DNA from: Amaurobius ferox
Taxonomy: Eukaryota; Arthropoda; Arachnida; Araneae; Amaurobiidae
Direction of reading: 5' to 3'
DNA length: 64,000 nt
NCBI GenBank assembly: GCA_951213105.1
Contig: OX578146.1
Span: 115,916,551 to 115,980,550, forward strand
The notes beneath the pieces were generated by a model. It searched no databases. It was not told the origin of the DNA and worked only from the letters and a program-made list of their open reading frames with translations. The translations under genes and the position numbers were made by a program. Positions 1 through 10,639 of this stretch are shown in pieces; the stretch's first letter is position 1, and each line of letters starts with the position of its first letter.

Positions 1-243
1 TTTCTTTTTGGTAGTTAACAATTTCCAAAAAGATTTACAAATATTTAAATTCCTGAATAAACCATGAAACAAATATATCCGGAACAATTTATTGTCTATT
101 ATAATTCCTAAATATTTAAATAAATTTTTGATAGTTAATAATTCCCGAAAAGATATATAAACGTTTAAATTCCTATATAAATGAACCATGAAACAAATAT
201 ATCCAGGACAATGTATTGTCTATTATAATTCCTAAATATTTAA
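1..243. repeat. Tandem duplication, two units of about 122 bp
   Basis: Two successive copies share the segments ending in accatgaaacaaatatatcc and attgtctattataattccta, offset by 120-124 bp (for example ggtagtta at 10 and gatagtta at 130). The first copy starts at the window edge, so the array may extend to the left. No coding potential is seen. Confidence 0.85.
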
Positions 244-259
244 GGTCTTTAGTAATTTT

Positions 260-810
260 TAGTAATTTATTATTCAATTTAAACATAGGGTTTTGTTAAA
301 ATGGCCTCACCTCGCCAAAAGCTATTGAGCTGTATTTTTCAGATAATAATTCATTAGTGTTAACTTCAAGACACCTACGCTTTTCACCAAACGTTACTAT
401 AGCAAATTCGTCAGCATAAGTAAGAACATTATTATAATATATAACCCGAAGAATGGGGGCAATAACTGATCCCTGCAGAGAGCCTTTAGAAATTATTTCA
501 GATATAGAAATATTGTACTCTAGAAAAGTAATAGAGGGGTTATCTAAATACGAATATATAAAATTTTGAAACGGAAAGTTGAAATTTAATTTATTCATAA
601 TATCAAGAAGGACAATGCAACCCATATTGTTAAACGCATGTTTAAGTTTATTACTGCTTTGAATAAAGAGTTAATTTTAATTAAATTCCGACTCATAACT
701 GTATCCTGGGAATGCCCACTCTTCCAGAGGTTAAGCCGTAATCGTATTGTTTGTTCTGTTATAAGCGAAAATATTCCGTTAAAAGAGTTCAGATACACTT
801 GTTTCTAATT
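260..810 (-). pseudogene. Non-LTR retrotransposon reverse transcriptase fragment, broken
   Basis: The minus-strand reading at 625-296 resembles the palm of a non-LTR (jockey-like) reverse transcriptase. It holds an SLQGSV...PIL block, which matches the usual G-x-PQGS-V-x-x-P-x-L, followed by YADEFAIV, which matches the catalytic YADD. Just upstream, in the same reading, KHAFNNMG resembles the earlier D-x-x-x-AFDN motif. A second piece at 798-626 lies in another frame, so there is at least one frameshift. The second catalytic Asp of YADD is Glu here. Only about 170 codons of a domain usually over 250 remain, and the endonuclease and ORF1 are absent. This is a dead, 5'- and 3'-truncated copy. 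The clade is a guess; the RT assignment is fairly secure. Confidence 0.7.
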
Positions 811-830
811 GTGTACGTTTATATTTCGGA

Positions 831-1690
831 TCAATTAATATAAAAATTTCCTTCAAGAATCGGAAAATTAAAAAAAAATTCCGAAGATATCAACTATTTT
901 TCCTTTTTGATCCATCCATCGACCGATTTAATATATTCTCAAGAAGTAAAACGAACTTCAGTAGTTAAGATAAACACATTAGTGGGAAGACAAACGAAAC
1001 TTTCAACATCAAACATAATCCAATTAGTCTTATAGTCGAGTGCAATTTATTGAATTTATCGAACAAATTATCAAGTGTATAAAAAATTCACTAAAACTGT
1101 TCTCTTAACACTTAATCTACCAGCTTCAGTTTCATTGCCTACACGGCTAACTTGAGTGCAGATTCTCGCCAAATATACCGGCTCTATTTTACTTATTGTG
1201 TGAGATATTATAGTGGTAATCCCGAATAATGTTTTGTATATACTATCGTATATGTTTTGTATACCCTATAACATCATTATTGTCACTGTAGTCGCTGCTA
1301 TCGTTGCTCAGAAAACAATTAGAACACTCTGACAAAGAATCTAGATAAATTTCTTTAGTTTCATTATCAGGATTCCCTTTCTCTGGGTTTTAGATCAAGA
1401 AAACTAAAAATTATTTAAATCCATAAGGACACGAGCCCAACACAAGCGTCGTCTTGAAACCACTAATGAAACTACACATCTACGCTTTAAAAGTTACTGC
1501 AAAAAAAGAAAAGCCTATTATTCGTCTCTGTAGTATCGGTATTTCATAAGTTCTTAATTTTTCTGTTTTAAATGTATTTTCATGCTGAATGTAATTGTAA
1601 AATATATTCCGTTTTAAATGTTCGTCTGATTGTGAAAGAATCCGCACGCTGTCCTGACTTTCTCTTTTGCGATATCACTTCCGCATTCTG
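831..1690. other. AT-rich DNA, no gene recognised
   Basis: No open frame, RNA gene or element end was recognised. A short direct repeat of the type atgttttgtata occurs twice near 1230-1262. Confidence 0.6.
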
Positions 1691-1705
1691 AGAGAGTCCG
1701 CTGTG

Positions 1706-2084
1706 TTGTTGTTGTTGAGACCCAGGCCGTCCGACCTACCAGAAAGGTGTAAGGTAACTGTTTGGACGGCCGGGAAGTGCCACCCAATTTAGACCGGAAC
1801 CCAGTAGGGGAGGCATCCACAGGGACGGTACCCTCCTACCCCAACCTCTCGGAAGGACTTACGGACCCACATGTTTAACGTGATCGTACTCCGCATGAAC
1901 ATGGCGGCAGATGTGGCAGCGTGCAAATCCAGCGAGCAAACCACCAGGCTACCGCGTCCGAAAGGTGCCAACAGCACGCGGTGTTTACAAGTGGTCACCC
2001 ACCCAAGTACTAACCGCGCCCGATGCTGCCTGACTTCGGTGATCTAACGAGAACCGGTGTTTTCAGCACGGTACGGCCGTTGGC
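1706..2084 (-). mobile_element. 5S-headed SINE, full length (copy 1, left member of a tandem pair)
   Basis: On the minus strand the element begins with a 5S rRNA-derived head at about 2084-1967 (gccaacggccgtaccgtgct start, cgggcgcggttagtacttgg internal-promoter region, ending gctgttggc). It continues with the shared body (acgatcacgttaaacatg, gggttccggtctaaattggg, ccttacacctttctggtagg) and ends in a (CAA)n tail, seen as ttgttgttgttg on the plus strand. It is flanked by related 14-bp direct repeats at 1692-1705 and 2085-2098 (gagagtccgctgtg and gagagtctgttgtg), as expected of LINE-driven insertion. The 5S-like internal promoter would be read by RNA polymerase III. Open frames in the body recur in every copy and are not genes. 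Confidence 0.9.
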
Positions 2085-2098
2085 GAGAGTCTGTTGTG

Positions 2099-2404
2099 TT
2101 GTTGTTGAGACCCAGACCGTCCGACCTACCAGAAAGGTGTAAGGTAACTGTATGGACGGCCGGGAAGTGCCACCCAATTTAGACCGGAACCCAGTGGGGG
2201 AGGCATCCACAGGGACCGTACCCTCCTTCCCCTACCACCAACCTCTCGGAAGGACTTACGGACCCACATGTTTAACGTGATCGTACTCCGCATGAACACG
2301 GCGGCATTTGTGGTAGCGTGCAAATCTAGCGCGCAAACCACGGGGATACCGCACCCGAGATGGCCAACAGCACCGGTGTTTTCAGGACGGTACGGCCGTT
2401 GGCC
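2099..2404 (-). mobile_element. 5S-headed SINE with internal deletion (copy 2, right member of the tandem pair)
   Basis: Same family and orientation as the element directly to its left. The body and tail are complete, but the 5S head lacks about 80 bp. The sequence passes from the inner end of the head (gccaacagcac) straight into its outer end (cggtgttttcaggacgg), and a cggtgtt word occurs at both deletion borders in intact copies. A third copy of the target word (tagagtctgttgtg) lies at 2405-2418. Because the deletion removes the middle of the 5S head, with its C-box region, the copy is probably transcriptionally dead. Confidence 0.88.
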
Positions 2405-2420
2405 TAGAGTCTGTTGTGTG

Positions 2421-3200
2421 TAGATGTATCAGTTTTTTTGTTTGATTCTTCTTTAGCGCGTTAGTTGAAAAATACTGTACATATGTAGCTCGCCTTGGAT
2501 AGCAGAGTTTTTAAAGTGCGTGATGTTTTTCTGACGTCACGACGGTATCGGTGTAAAAAGGACGCTATGGTTTCGAGGAGATAAAACAAAGGAAGCGTAC
2601 GAGATGGACCTATTGCCGGTCCGGTCTAAATTTTATAAAATTCTAAATTCCAAGCTAAAAATTTAAATTGTAATCCCATTTCACTTTATCAAAATCATCT
2701 GAGGACCAAAATCATCTGATATTCTGTACTTAAAATTTAACAATTTTAAGAAAGATTTATTTGGAAAAGACTTGGCTTTAGCTATGCGCCATACCGGCCT
2801 GAATTTTAATTAGAAGTGTAAATGACATTTGTTATTGGATTCAACATAAATAAAAATAATACTGTTAGTAAATCGCCAAGTAGAAATGATATTAAGGTAA
2901 AATTGATAATATTATGAGTTACCTTCAAATGCTGAAAATATGTTTCTGCGTGAATTTATGTAATACCGAAATTTGATTATGATTTAACATATTAAAGTAA
3001 AGAATTTTAACATCAAAAGTTTGGTAATTATTCTGTGTACATTTCTCTCTTGCCATATTTTAATATTCCAGCCATTGGTGAATCCTGACGACCACCACCA
3101 GGGAAGACGAACCACTTGGTTATATGAACCACTATTACGGATACTTTCAGTTATTACAGTCAATCAGTTAACATCAATTTTTATCATCTTTATTTTTTTT
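2421..3200. other. AT-rich DNA without recognised gene
   Basis: No credible frame was found. A perfect CRE palindrome TGACGTCA lies at 2532-2539, downstream of the SINE pair; alone it is weak evidence of regulation. Confidence 0.5.
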
Positions 3201-3203
3201 AGT

Positions 3204-3515
3204 AAATTGGTACTATTTCATTGACATAATGCTAAATTTAGTCTTTAACGCATTTTTACAAAGTTCGTGCTATTTCATTAGCATAATTTTAAAATCAAGA
3301 ACAAACAATTTTGCCGTCTTCAATTTTTTTAATTAAGTTAGTACTATTTCGTTTTCATATACTAAAAGCAAGGATGCGCATTTTATAGTCCCTAATTCTT
3401 GTGGTAAGTTCATACTATTTCATCTACACATTGCTAAAATAAAGGATTCACATTTTTATCGTATTTAATAGCAAGTTCACACTATTTCATTTGCGAAATT
3501 CTAAAATCGAGGACC
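3204..3515 (+). repeat. Degenerate tandem repeat, five units of about 57-74 bp
   Basis: The word aagtt-n-n-tactatttcatt recurs at about 3204, 3261, 3335, 3406 and 3473. Each time it is followed by a variant of ataatgctaaaat and then an AT-rich stretch containing catttttt. The spacing is irregular, so this is an old array. Confidence 0.7.
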
Positions 3516-4200
3516 AATCGAATGCCAATAATTGAAAATTTAAGATTTTCATGCATTTTTCTATGGGAAAATTTTATGATTCCCTGAACTATGACAATCC
3601 TAGTTGCATGTCAATATTGGCACATTACTGACAGCCAATAAAAACCCAGTATTGGACCAATATGAAATGGTGGGCATTTTGACTATATTAGGTTGATATT
3701 AGCAGACCTGTGCTGTGACAGGGGGACGTTTCGCCCTACGCCTCCCTGTCCTTCTCCGCCTGAGGCGCCTTAAGCCAACGATATAAATTGTGACAGTATT
3801 TAATTAGCATGTACAAAATAAAATTAAATGTTTAAAAGTTTTTGTAATAAAATTATTTCTTTTTCTCTAGCGTGCGTTCTAATTTTTGAAAAACAAAAAT
3901 TACTACACTGTTAGAAAGAATAATATTTTAAAAAGTTTAATATTTTGCACAAAGTTTATTATTTTAAATATCTATTAACTTTGAGACAGTTTTAACATTA
4001 GGTTCCTTAATTCCGAATTCCACCCACATGGGCGACGAATCGTCTGTGATTTCTGAATAAGGGCGACATTGAGACTGCTTTTGCTAGCATCATTCATTGA
4101 TATTTTCTGTTCACCCCCGTTGACGGAAAAAAACGATCTTAAAGAATATTATCGACTTTTCATGTTCAGAGTAACCAGAACTTTCTTTGTTCTTGAAATT
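3516..4200. other. Possible interspersed-repeat fragment, no gene
   Basis: Around 3600-3700 words such as agtattggaccaatatg recur in a style similar to 7120-7290 (ccaatattgg, ggtattggg). The two places may share a diverged repeat. A short GC-richer patch follows at 3720-3775. No coding or RNA gene was seen. Confidence 0.35.
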
Positions 4201-4224
4201 ATAAAAAATAGTTGAAAAAATAGC

Positions 4225-5870
4225 CATTCATTCAGTCTGTGATTCAGCCATTCAGTCAGTGAGCGATTGATTCAGTTAGTTAGCCAGAATCGGAGTCTTG
4301 TTAAAGTGGGAAAGGTTCAAAATACTCTTCGTTTTGTTATTTGAATCGTTACTGTAACGGCTTACGTCCCGTAAAGTTCTTATAGTAGTTTAAAAAGGTG
4401 AAGACCGACTTCGTGATTGTCAAAAGGGCCTTTAGTGATACAAGAGTTTACTTTCTACAAGTGGATATTTTCTGATATCGTTAGTGACTTTCTTGTGTTA
4501 AAGCTTGCGCACAGTGGATATAGTTGTTGTTAAGACGCAGACCGTCCGACCTACCAGAAAGGTGTAAGGTAACCGTTTGGACGACCGGGAAGTGCCACCC
4601 AATTTAGACTGGAACCCAGTAGGGGAGGCATCCACAGGGACCGTACCCTTCTTCCCCTACCACCAACCTCTCGGAAAGGACTTACGGACCCACATGTTTA
4701 ACGTGATCGTACTCCGGATGAACACGCGGCAGTTGTGGCAGGGTGAAAATCCAGCGCGCAAACCACCGGGCTACCGCACCCGAAATATGCCAACAGCACG
4801 CGGTGTTCCCAGGTGGTCACCCACCCAAGTACTAACCGCGCCCGATGCTGCTTGGCTTCGGTGATCTAACGAGAACCGGTTTTTTCAGCACGGTATGACC
4901 GTTGGCTCAACAGTGGATATAGTGGAACTCTTTGACGTTATAGTTTTTCGTTTTCCTTATTTGTGGACGACACCTTAAAACAAAGGAAAGAAAATCGTGA
5001 TCTGACTCTTCGGCTACTTTAAAGAGGTAAGACTTTCATATTTTAGAAATCATACATTTATTTTTATTCTTAAAAAAAGTTTATTTTTGAAATAATTAGT
5101 TCGTGATTGTAATCGTAAAGGATTATTTATTTATTTTATTTTTTAAAGGGGAATATAGATAAATAAGTTTTATCTTGATCAAATATCTAAAATATTTTTC
5201 AAATCTCTAATATATTTTAAAAATTAATAACATATTTTGAATTTTGAATTTTAAATTATGGGATTTGCAAAACTTTTGATCATTCGTTTCTGACCTTTAC
5301 AAAAAATTCAAAACAAAATTTTCCCCTTTTATAAAATAAGAATGGTGGAAAAAGAATAATTAGTGGCATTTTGTTATTTAATTTTATTTCTATTCTTATT
5401 TTTTTATGAAAGAAGGCAAAACAATTTTTTTCTCGATGTTATAAACAGTGCAATACATAAAAGGCTTATGGTTATTACATTACTGTGTTTCTCTCTTTCA
5501 GATCTCCATGGAACATGGACGTTAAAAAAAGAAAGAAGAGTGGTCATGAATTTAAAAAAGATAAATTTAAGGAATTGCATGAATCAGCAAAAGCTTGCTC
5601 TAAAATAACTTCTTTTTATGTCAAACGGCACTCAAGAACTTATCATAATTCTATAGCCTCCAATTAAGCAGCCAAGAAACGGTCACAGATTTAATTTCTT
5701 CATTTAATGAATATCAAAAAGAATATCCCAATTGTAGTGTGCGTGAAACTTCAACGATTGATTCTGATTCTAAAACTGAAGAACTTATTTCAACAGGTCC
5801 TACGCCGACATTGGAACCTTTCTTCGAACTAAATTCTTTAGCACTAATTGTTGCATTAATTGTTGCTGTT
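4225..5870 (+). pseudogene. Decayed hAT/ZMYM-like 5' region: leader, intron and first coding exon
   Basis: A short reading at 5518-5667 starts MDVKKRKKSGHEFKKDK and continues into a segment ending CSKITSFYVKR. That basic, Lys-rich start followed by an ITSF-type motif resembles the N-termini of hAT/ZMYM1-like transposase genes. It ends at an in-frame TAA, and reading past it gives only eroded peptide. The coding start lies just after a good acceptor (ctctctttcag, about 5490-5500). A plausible donor, AAAGAG|GTAAGACT, lies near 5027-5035, giving an intron of about 465 bp. Upstream, 4225-4520 and 4910-5027 look like leader sequence split by a SINE. No DDE core is present in the window. The family match is by eye from a short N-terminus, so confidence is moderate to low. 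Confidence 0.4.
4525..4909 (-). mobile_element. 5S-headed SINE, full length, with perfect target-site duplication (copy 3)
   Basis: About 385 bp in minus orientation. The 5S-derived head lies at 4906-4789, the shared body follows, and the CAA-type tail is seen as agttgttgttaag at the left edge. The 14-bp duplication acagtggatatagt flanks it exactly at 4511-4524 and 4910-4923. The head keeps the A-box to C-box region of 5S rRNA (agcagcatcgggcgcggtta, tgggtgggtgaccacctggg), so it is among the better preserved copies. It sits inside the putative leader of the decayed hAT-like gene and so arrived after that sequence. Confidence 0.93.
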
Positions 5871-6062
5871 AATATAGATTTATGGCAGTAAAAATTATTA
5901 AAAATATTTGGGGCAGAAATTGTCCAAGAGCAATCAATCAATCACTTTATTTATTTCTGCTACATACATAGTAGAAGCAGATGGTCATACCATCAGGTAT
6001 AATTGACCCCAGACCATAAATCACCAGTTAAACAGAAAGAGTCGTTAGACAGTATGTCATTA

Positions 6063-6990
6063 TTACTTTCCTTATATACATAATGTATAAGGAAAGTATT
6101 GTGACGGGGTCGAAAATTCGAATTCGCGTTTTCGACGGGAGAGCACGTTTCAAGCATCCCTGATCACGAATCAAACATTTTCGAAGTGATGTCTGTATGT
6201 GTGTGTGTGTGTGTGTGTGTGCGTGTCAGTGAGTCTGTGGAGACGATAACTGACGAACGAATGGACCGATTCGAACCAAATTTGGTACAAAAATCACAAT
6301 CCGTAAACACTGGAAGCCTATTGTTTTTATACGTAATCGAATGTTCAGAACACCCCTAAATTTTCGAATGAAATTTTGAAAAAATCGTCAAAAAATCAAA
6401 ACCGCTAATAAAGTTACGCAAATAGACATTTCTTATGTAATTTTTTATTAGAAAACGATTGGCATAAATTTTAAAACGCTAACATGAACCGTTCTCGAGA
6501 TATTGTACATTTTTCAAAAAAATTATGAAAAAGTCACATAAAAAAAAATTCCTATTGAGAAACATGTTCACTTTTCATATATAATACCATGCGATAAATT
6601 GAGTGACATCATTTTCGTGGATCTAGCTCGTTCCATTCATGAAAAAATATACTTTGAATAATACTTTTGTATTTGAACGCCAATAGTCATTTACCTGCTG
6701 TAAGAATAACTTTTTTCTTTGTGCATAACGCTTGGCGAGATTTCGGCGACGAATTTGGCGGAATGTCGCCAACTTGGCGACTTTTTTGAAATGTTGCCAA
6801 ATTAACGAAAATCTCGCCGAATGGATAAAAATGATGCTAAATCAATGAAAATGACGACTAATTGTCGAAAATTCAATATCTTGGAAAGAATATTAGTATC
6901 TACCATAAGAAAAACCTACTTTTTTACTGTAAAAGTAGTAAATTCATTACATTATATAAGGAAAGTTATGTGTTGCCCACATCAGATTTT
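6063..6990 (-). mobile_element. Helentron-like HINE element (H1)
   Basis: On the minus strand the element starts with atctgatgtgggcaacacat and runs through a block of TTGGCGA/TCGCCAA words, a (CA)n stretch (GT on the plus strand, 6196-6224) and gacccc-gtcacaatactttcc. It ends in a hairpin at 6097-6065 whose arms are ACTTTCC and GGAAAGT. A fixed 5' end, an internal microsatellite and a terminal hairpin are the pattern of non-autonomous Helentrons (HINE/DINE-1). Copies H2 and H3 match it over their whole length. It has no coding capacity. Confidence 0.7.
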
Positions 6991-7449
6991 TTTATATAGG
7001 TTTTGCCCATAGAGTCAAAAGCACGAGCGCGTGACGGCATACGATTATTTAGTATGAAGGCGCCCTCACCACCCTTGTCCACCACCCTCCCAGGGCTCCC
7101 AGCACGGATCCGTATTAGCTTCCAGTATTGACTGGCCCTTTATTGCCAATATTGGCCTGCCAATATATACCCAATATTTAGCTGGTATTGGGTGCTCATA
7201 TATTCCAAATATTGGAAATATTTCAAATGAGACTCAATATATATAAATACGGACCAAAAATTGAACCAATAATGGCATGCCACTAGGGAGTCAATTTATG
7301 AAAGTGATAGTTTGCATTTCGTTATACGTATATGTAAAAATAATTAAAACTGTAGAGCGTATTAACAGAAACCCTTTGAGGAATCCAAATATTATCGAAT
7401 TGACTATTTTATTGCCAACTTATACTCGTATATTTAACTAAATAAATAA
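6991..7449. other. Spacer with CCAATATTGG-type words, no gene
   Basis: A GC-richer patch (7020-7110) is followed by several palindromic words such as ccaatattgg and gccaatattggcc between 7150 and 7290. No gene or element end was recognised. Confidence 0.4.
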
Positions 7450-7623
7450 AAATATCTTATGTGGGCAGCACATGATTTTCCCTGCATAAAACAATGCCTT
7501 TTCTTCTTTCACAGACAGATAATGCTATACAAGGTGCACGGCATAATGGATTAAATTATCACACCAAATTGAATTAACACGGCGTAAATTGAAATTTAGC
7601 ACTTTTGACAACTTCATTGGTTA

Positions 7624-8008
7624 GGGCCAACGGCCGTACCGTGCTGAAAACACCGGTTCTCGTTAGATCACCGAAGTCAAGCAGCATCGGGCGCGGTTGG
7701 TACTTGGGTGGGTGACCACCTGGGAACACCGCGTGCTGTTGGCACATTTCGGGTGCGGTAGCCCGGTGGTTTGCGCGCTGGATTTGCACGCTGCCACAAC
7801 TGCCGCCGTGTTTATGCGGAGTACGATGACGTTAAACATGTGGGTCCGTAAGTCCTTCCGAGAGGTTGGTGGCAGGGGAAGGAGGGTACGCTCCCTGTGG
7901 ATGTCTCCCCCACTGGGTTCCGGTCTAAATTGGGTGGCACTTCCCGGCCGTCCAAACAGTTACCTTACACCTTTCTGGTAGGTCGGACGGTCTGGGTCTC
8001 AACATCAA
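7624..8008 (+). mobile_element. 5S-headed SINE, full length, 15-bp perfect target duplication (copy 4)
   Basis: The 5S rRNA-like head occupies 7626-7743, from gccaacggccgtaccgtgct to cgcgtgctgttggc, and keeps the recognisable internal promoter region (gatcaccgaagtcaagcagc, gcggttggtacttgggtggg). The body follows, with acgatgacgttaaacatgtg, gggttccggtctaaattggg and ccttacacctttctggtagg, and the tail is tctcaacatcaa. The duplication caacttcattggtta is exact at 7609-7623 and 8009-8023. It is nested in a HINE element, so it is younger than that insertion. The head is a 5S derivative in a retroposon and not a 5S rRNA gene: it is fused to the body and flanked by a target duplication. Confidence 0.95.
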
Positions 8009-8533
8009 CAACTTCATTGGTTAAAACAGAATAGCTTATTCATATTTACATGCAAAATCCATATCAAAATGAAATGGACATGTAATTAATGTCTCCTGAA
8101 ATAAATAACTATTGGCGAATTCCTTGACATCAAGAACCATAATCATTACTAAAAGTACTTTCCCTCATGAATGGAACGAAGTAGATCCTCGAAAATGATG
8201 CTAACAGATTTGTCACTCAATAGTGTTTATAGAAAATGAACCTATTGGATAATGCTTATTCTTTTTTTAATTTTTATAATTTTTGAAGGATTTATTTTTA
8301 AACGTGCAATACCTCGAGAACGGTTTGTGTCAGCGTTCAAAAAGTTTATGTCATTCGTTTTCTGATGAAAATCTATATATCACGTGATTATTTATTCACC
8401 ATTATTGAAGATCCTGAACTTTTTCAACATTATTTAAGGTCCTGAAAGGTGAACGGTTTATTCAAAAATTTACTTCAAAATATATTCCAAACCTTCGATT
8501 AAGTTCCATTTGTTAGTAAGATATCGCGCGTGT

Positions 8534-8702
8534 GCACACACACACACACACACACACAAATGCACAGACACACATACACAAGCACACACACATCCTCACA
8601 CACACACACAAACACAACACACACACATACTCAAGCATGAGCACACATACATACACAAACATACACACACACACACACACACAAACATACACACACACAC
8701 AC
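8534..8702. repeat. (CA)n microsatellite
   Basis: About 170 bp of CA repeats with ACA interruptions. It is the microsatellite block expected in the 3' part of the surrounding HINE element. Confidence 0.95.
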
Positions 8703-8787
8703 ACTCATCCTGGGAAAACTTGAATTCGAATTTTTCGACTGTCACAATGCTTTCCCCTATACATTACAGCATGTATAAAGTAAATAG

Positions 8788-9619
8788 AAATTGGAAAATA
8801 AAAACTCATAATTAATGTTTTCCTTGAAGATATAAAAATAAACGAAAAAATATAAATCTATGAAGAAGCAACATAGAGACACATTTAATACAATTTTCAA
8901 ATAAGGGACTGATTCGATTAACTAGTAAACCCAATAAACTGTTATGTAAAGAAGAAGTCAAAATGAGTTGCATTACCAATATAATTAATAATTATAACTG
9001 GTATTTATTTTGACTAAAATGGTTCTCTCTCGCATCTTGAAGAGCTGAAGTTCCTGCTGTTTGATTTACATAATCTTTAAGTGTAGAACATAGTACAAGT
9101 ATTTATTTTTTATGAAGGTAAATATGTACAAAACACATGAACTTTCTACTATTTAAACGAAATAATGTTTCTCAAACATTTAGATCGTCATTCCAACCAA
9201 AACAAATAAACGCTTGGTTTTCGGAAATATTGTCTGAGACAAAATCGAATTAAGTTTACAAATAATTTTGTACACACAAAACTGTTTTCTTTTGTCTCCT
9301 GTTCTCAAAAATAATATGTTATTGTTATTATCTAGCGCTTCACAGGGCATCTTGATACTTTAATAATAATTCTAAAGGTATAGATAAATTTCCGAAAGAA
9401 CAAATATAAGTAAGAAAATTCGTCAAATGTAGGAATAAATTTAGGGGATGCTTATTTTCTATTACATTTTATAGCAGAAGCAGAATAAGGTATTTTAAAT
9501 TAAAAAATCTGCAGCATAGCAAACAGCTCTGTGTGTTCATATTTAGAACGTAAATAGTGTAATTACTGTAATTATAAACAAAACTATTACATGTTTTTTA
9601 TTACATTATTATAAATTAT
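8788..9619. other. AT-rich DNA, nothing recognised
   Basis: No supported frame, RNA gene or repeat boundary was found. Confidence 0.6.
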
Positions 9620-9841
9620 ATATTAACTATTATAAATTATATATTTTTTTAATTAATTTTCTAGTAGTTAACATGACAGCAATAATTATGAAAGTTGAAT
9701 TAAAAGTACATTTCAATATACGTTACAACTATTTTAACTATTATAAATTATATATTTTTCTAATTAATTTTCTGGTAGTTAACATGACAGCAATAATTAT
9801 AAAAGTTGAATTATAAGAACATTCCTATATACGTTACAACA
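9620..9841 (+). repeat. Direct tandem duplication, unit 111 bp
   Basis: Two units share taactattataaattatata, tagttaacatgacagcaata and atatacgttacaac, offset by 111 bp (9624 and 9735). Divergence is only about 10%, so the event is fairly recent. Confidence 0.9.
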
Positions 9842-10127
9842 ATTTAGTGATGATAACGTTTTATCAAAGCGATATCCCACCGATGCTACTCGTTCAACGA
9901 TGCTATTCACTTCACAGGAATCATGAATTCAAGATTGGAAGATTCCCTATCGGTGGGTTTTGAGATTATGGCTAATATTAGTACTCAAATAATGCATCCC
10001 AATGTCTCAGTGACGGACACCTAAAGTTATTTTAATATTGTTTGTTAATAGAGATTGCACTATAATATTGATGAGAAACTTTAAAAGTGCAATGTAAAAT
10101 CTAATTAAAAAATAATTTGCCGATAAT

Positions 10128-10615
10128 CCAATGTATACATTCGATTTTTGTTACTTGTACCAATCCTGAATATGGCAGCAAGTCACCAATAACCATATTG
10201 CGTCAAATAAATGCCTTCTGTAACAATTTTATGGTCGATTCCGACTCTTTAGAAAATGTCGAACTAGGGTCACTTTCAGACCTCTGATATCTTTGCACTA
10301 ACCTACAGGACTGATTTGTTCGAACAGCACTGCAAAGGACCTTGCTGCCTCAATTGGGACTCAAACCGAGGATATTTGTACTGCCTAACCTACTCTCTAC
10401 CGCTGAGCCACTGGGACGGAATAGCAAACTTTTATCGTCAGAGTGGACTCTACAATTGTTGTAGATGGAGGGAAATTTTGAACAAGCTATATATTCGATT
10501 GCTGTGCATATAAATGTCGTTAATTGTAACAATCCTAAATACGTCAGCAAGTCATCAATAACTATATTGTCTCAAATAAATGCATTTTGTAACAGTTTTA
10601 TAAGCGATTACTCTC
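10128..10615. repeat. Diverged direct repeat flanking a tRNA-derived SINE head
   Basis: The segments 10128-10250 and 10490-10615 are related copies. Both contain caatcctnaatacgncagcaagtcaccaataa-type sequence, then a variant of tcaaataaatgc-n-tt-n-tgtaacaatttt. A third, more diverged copy lies near 32165-32285. The interval between them holds the tRNA-like sequence listed separately. Confidence 0.65.
10318..10422 (-). repeat. tRNA-like SINE head
   Basis: Read on the minus strand it contains cagtggctcagcggtagaga, a good A box, and then cctcggtttgagtcccaatt, which holds a B-box-like ggtttgagtcc. The spacing suits a tRNA with a long or degraded middle. No clean cloverleaf with paired acceptor arms is seen and repeat sequence surrounds it, so it is better read as an old tRNA-derived SINE head than as a tRNA gene. 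Confidence 0.55.
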
Positions 10616-10639
10616 CATTAAAATATGCTTTACAACTTT

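Larger units (their letters stand above)
7450..8787 (+). mobile_element. Helentron-like HINE element (H4), interrupted by a SINE
   Basis: It starts cttatgtgggcagcacatga and ends in a degenerate hairpin (tgctttcccctatacattac ... gtataaagt) at about 8748-8783. Downstream of the nested SINE it continues with family words (gaatggaacgaagtagatcc, acctcgagaacggtt) and a large (CA)n block at 8534-8702. Removing the SINE and one target duplication leaves about 940 bp, the length of H1 and H2. Open frames on both strands of the CA block are simple-sequence artefacts. Confidence 0.68.

Noticed and set aside
7626..7743. 5S rRNA gene
   Set aside because: The sequence is 5S-like, but it is fused to a SINE body, flanked by a 15-bp target duplication and lacks the T-run terminator expected right after a 5S gene. 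It is a SINE head.
8510..8815. His/Thr-rich protein frames
   Set aside because: Translations of a (CA)n microsatellite on both strands.
10318..10422. tRNA gene
   Set aside because: A and B boxes are present, but there is no clean cloverleaf or terminator and the site sits within repeats, so it was recorded as a SINE head.
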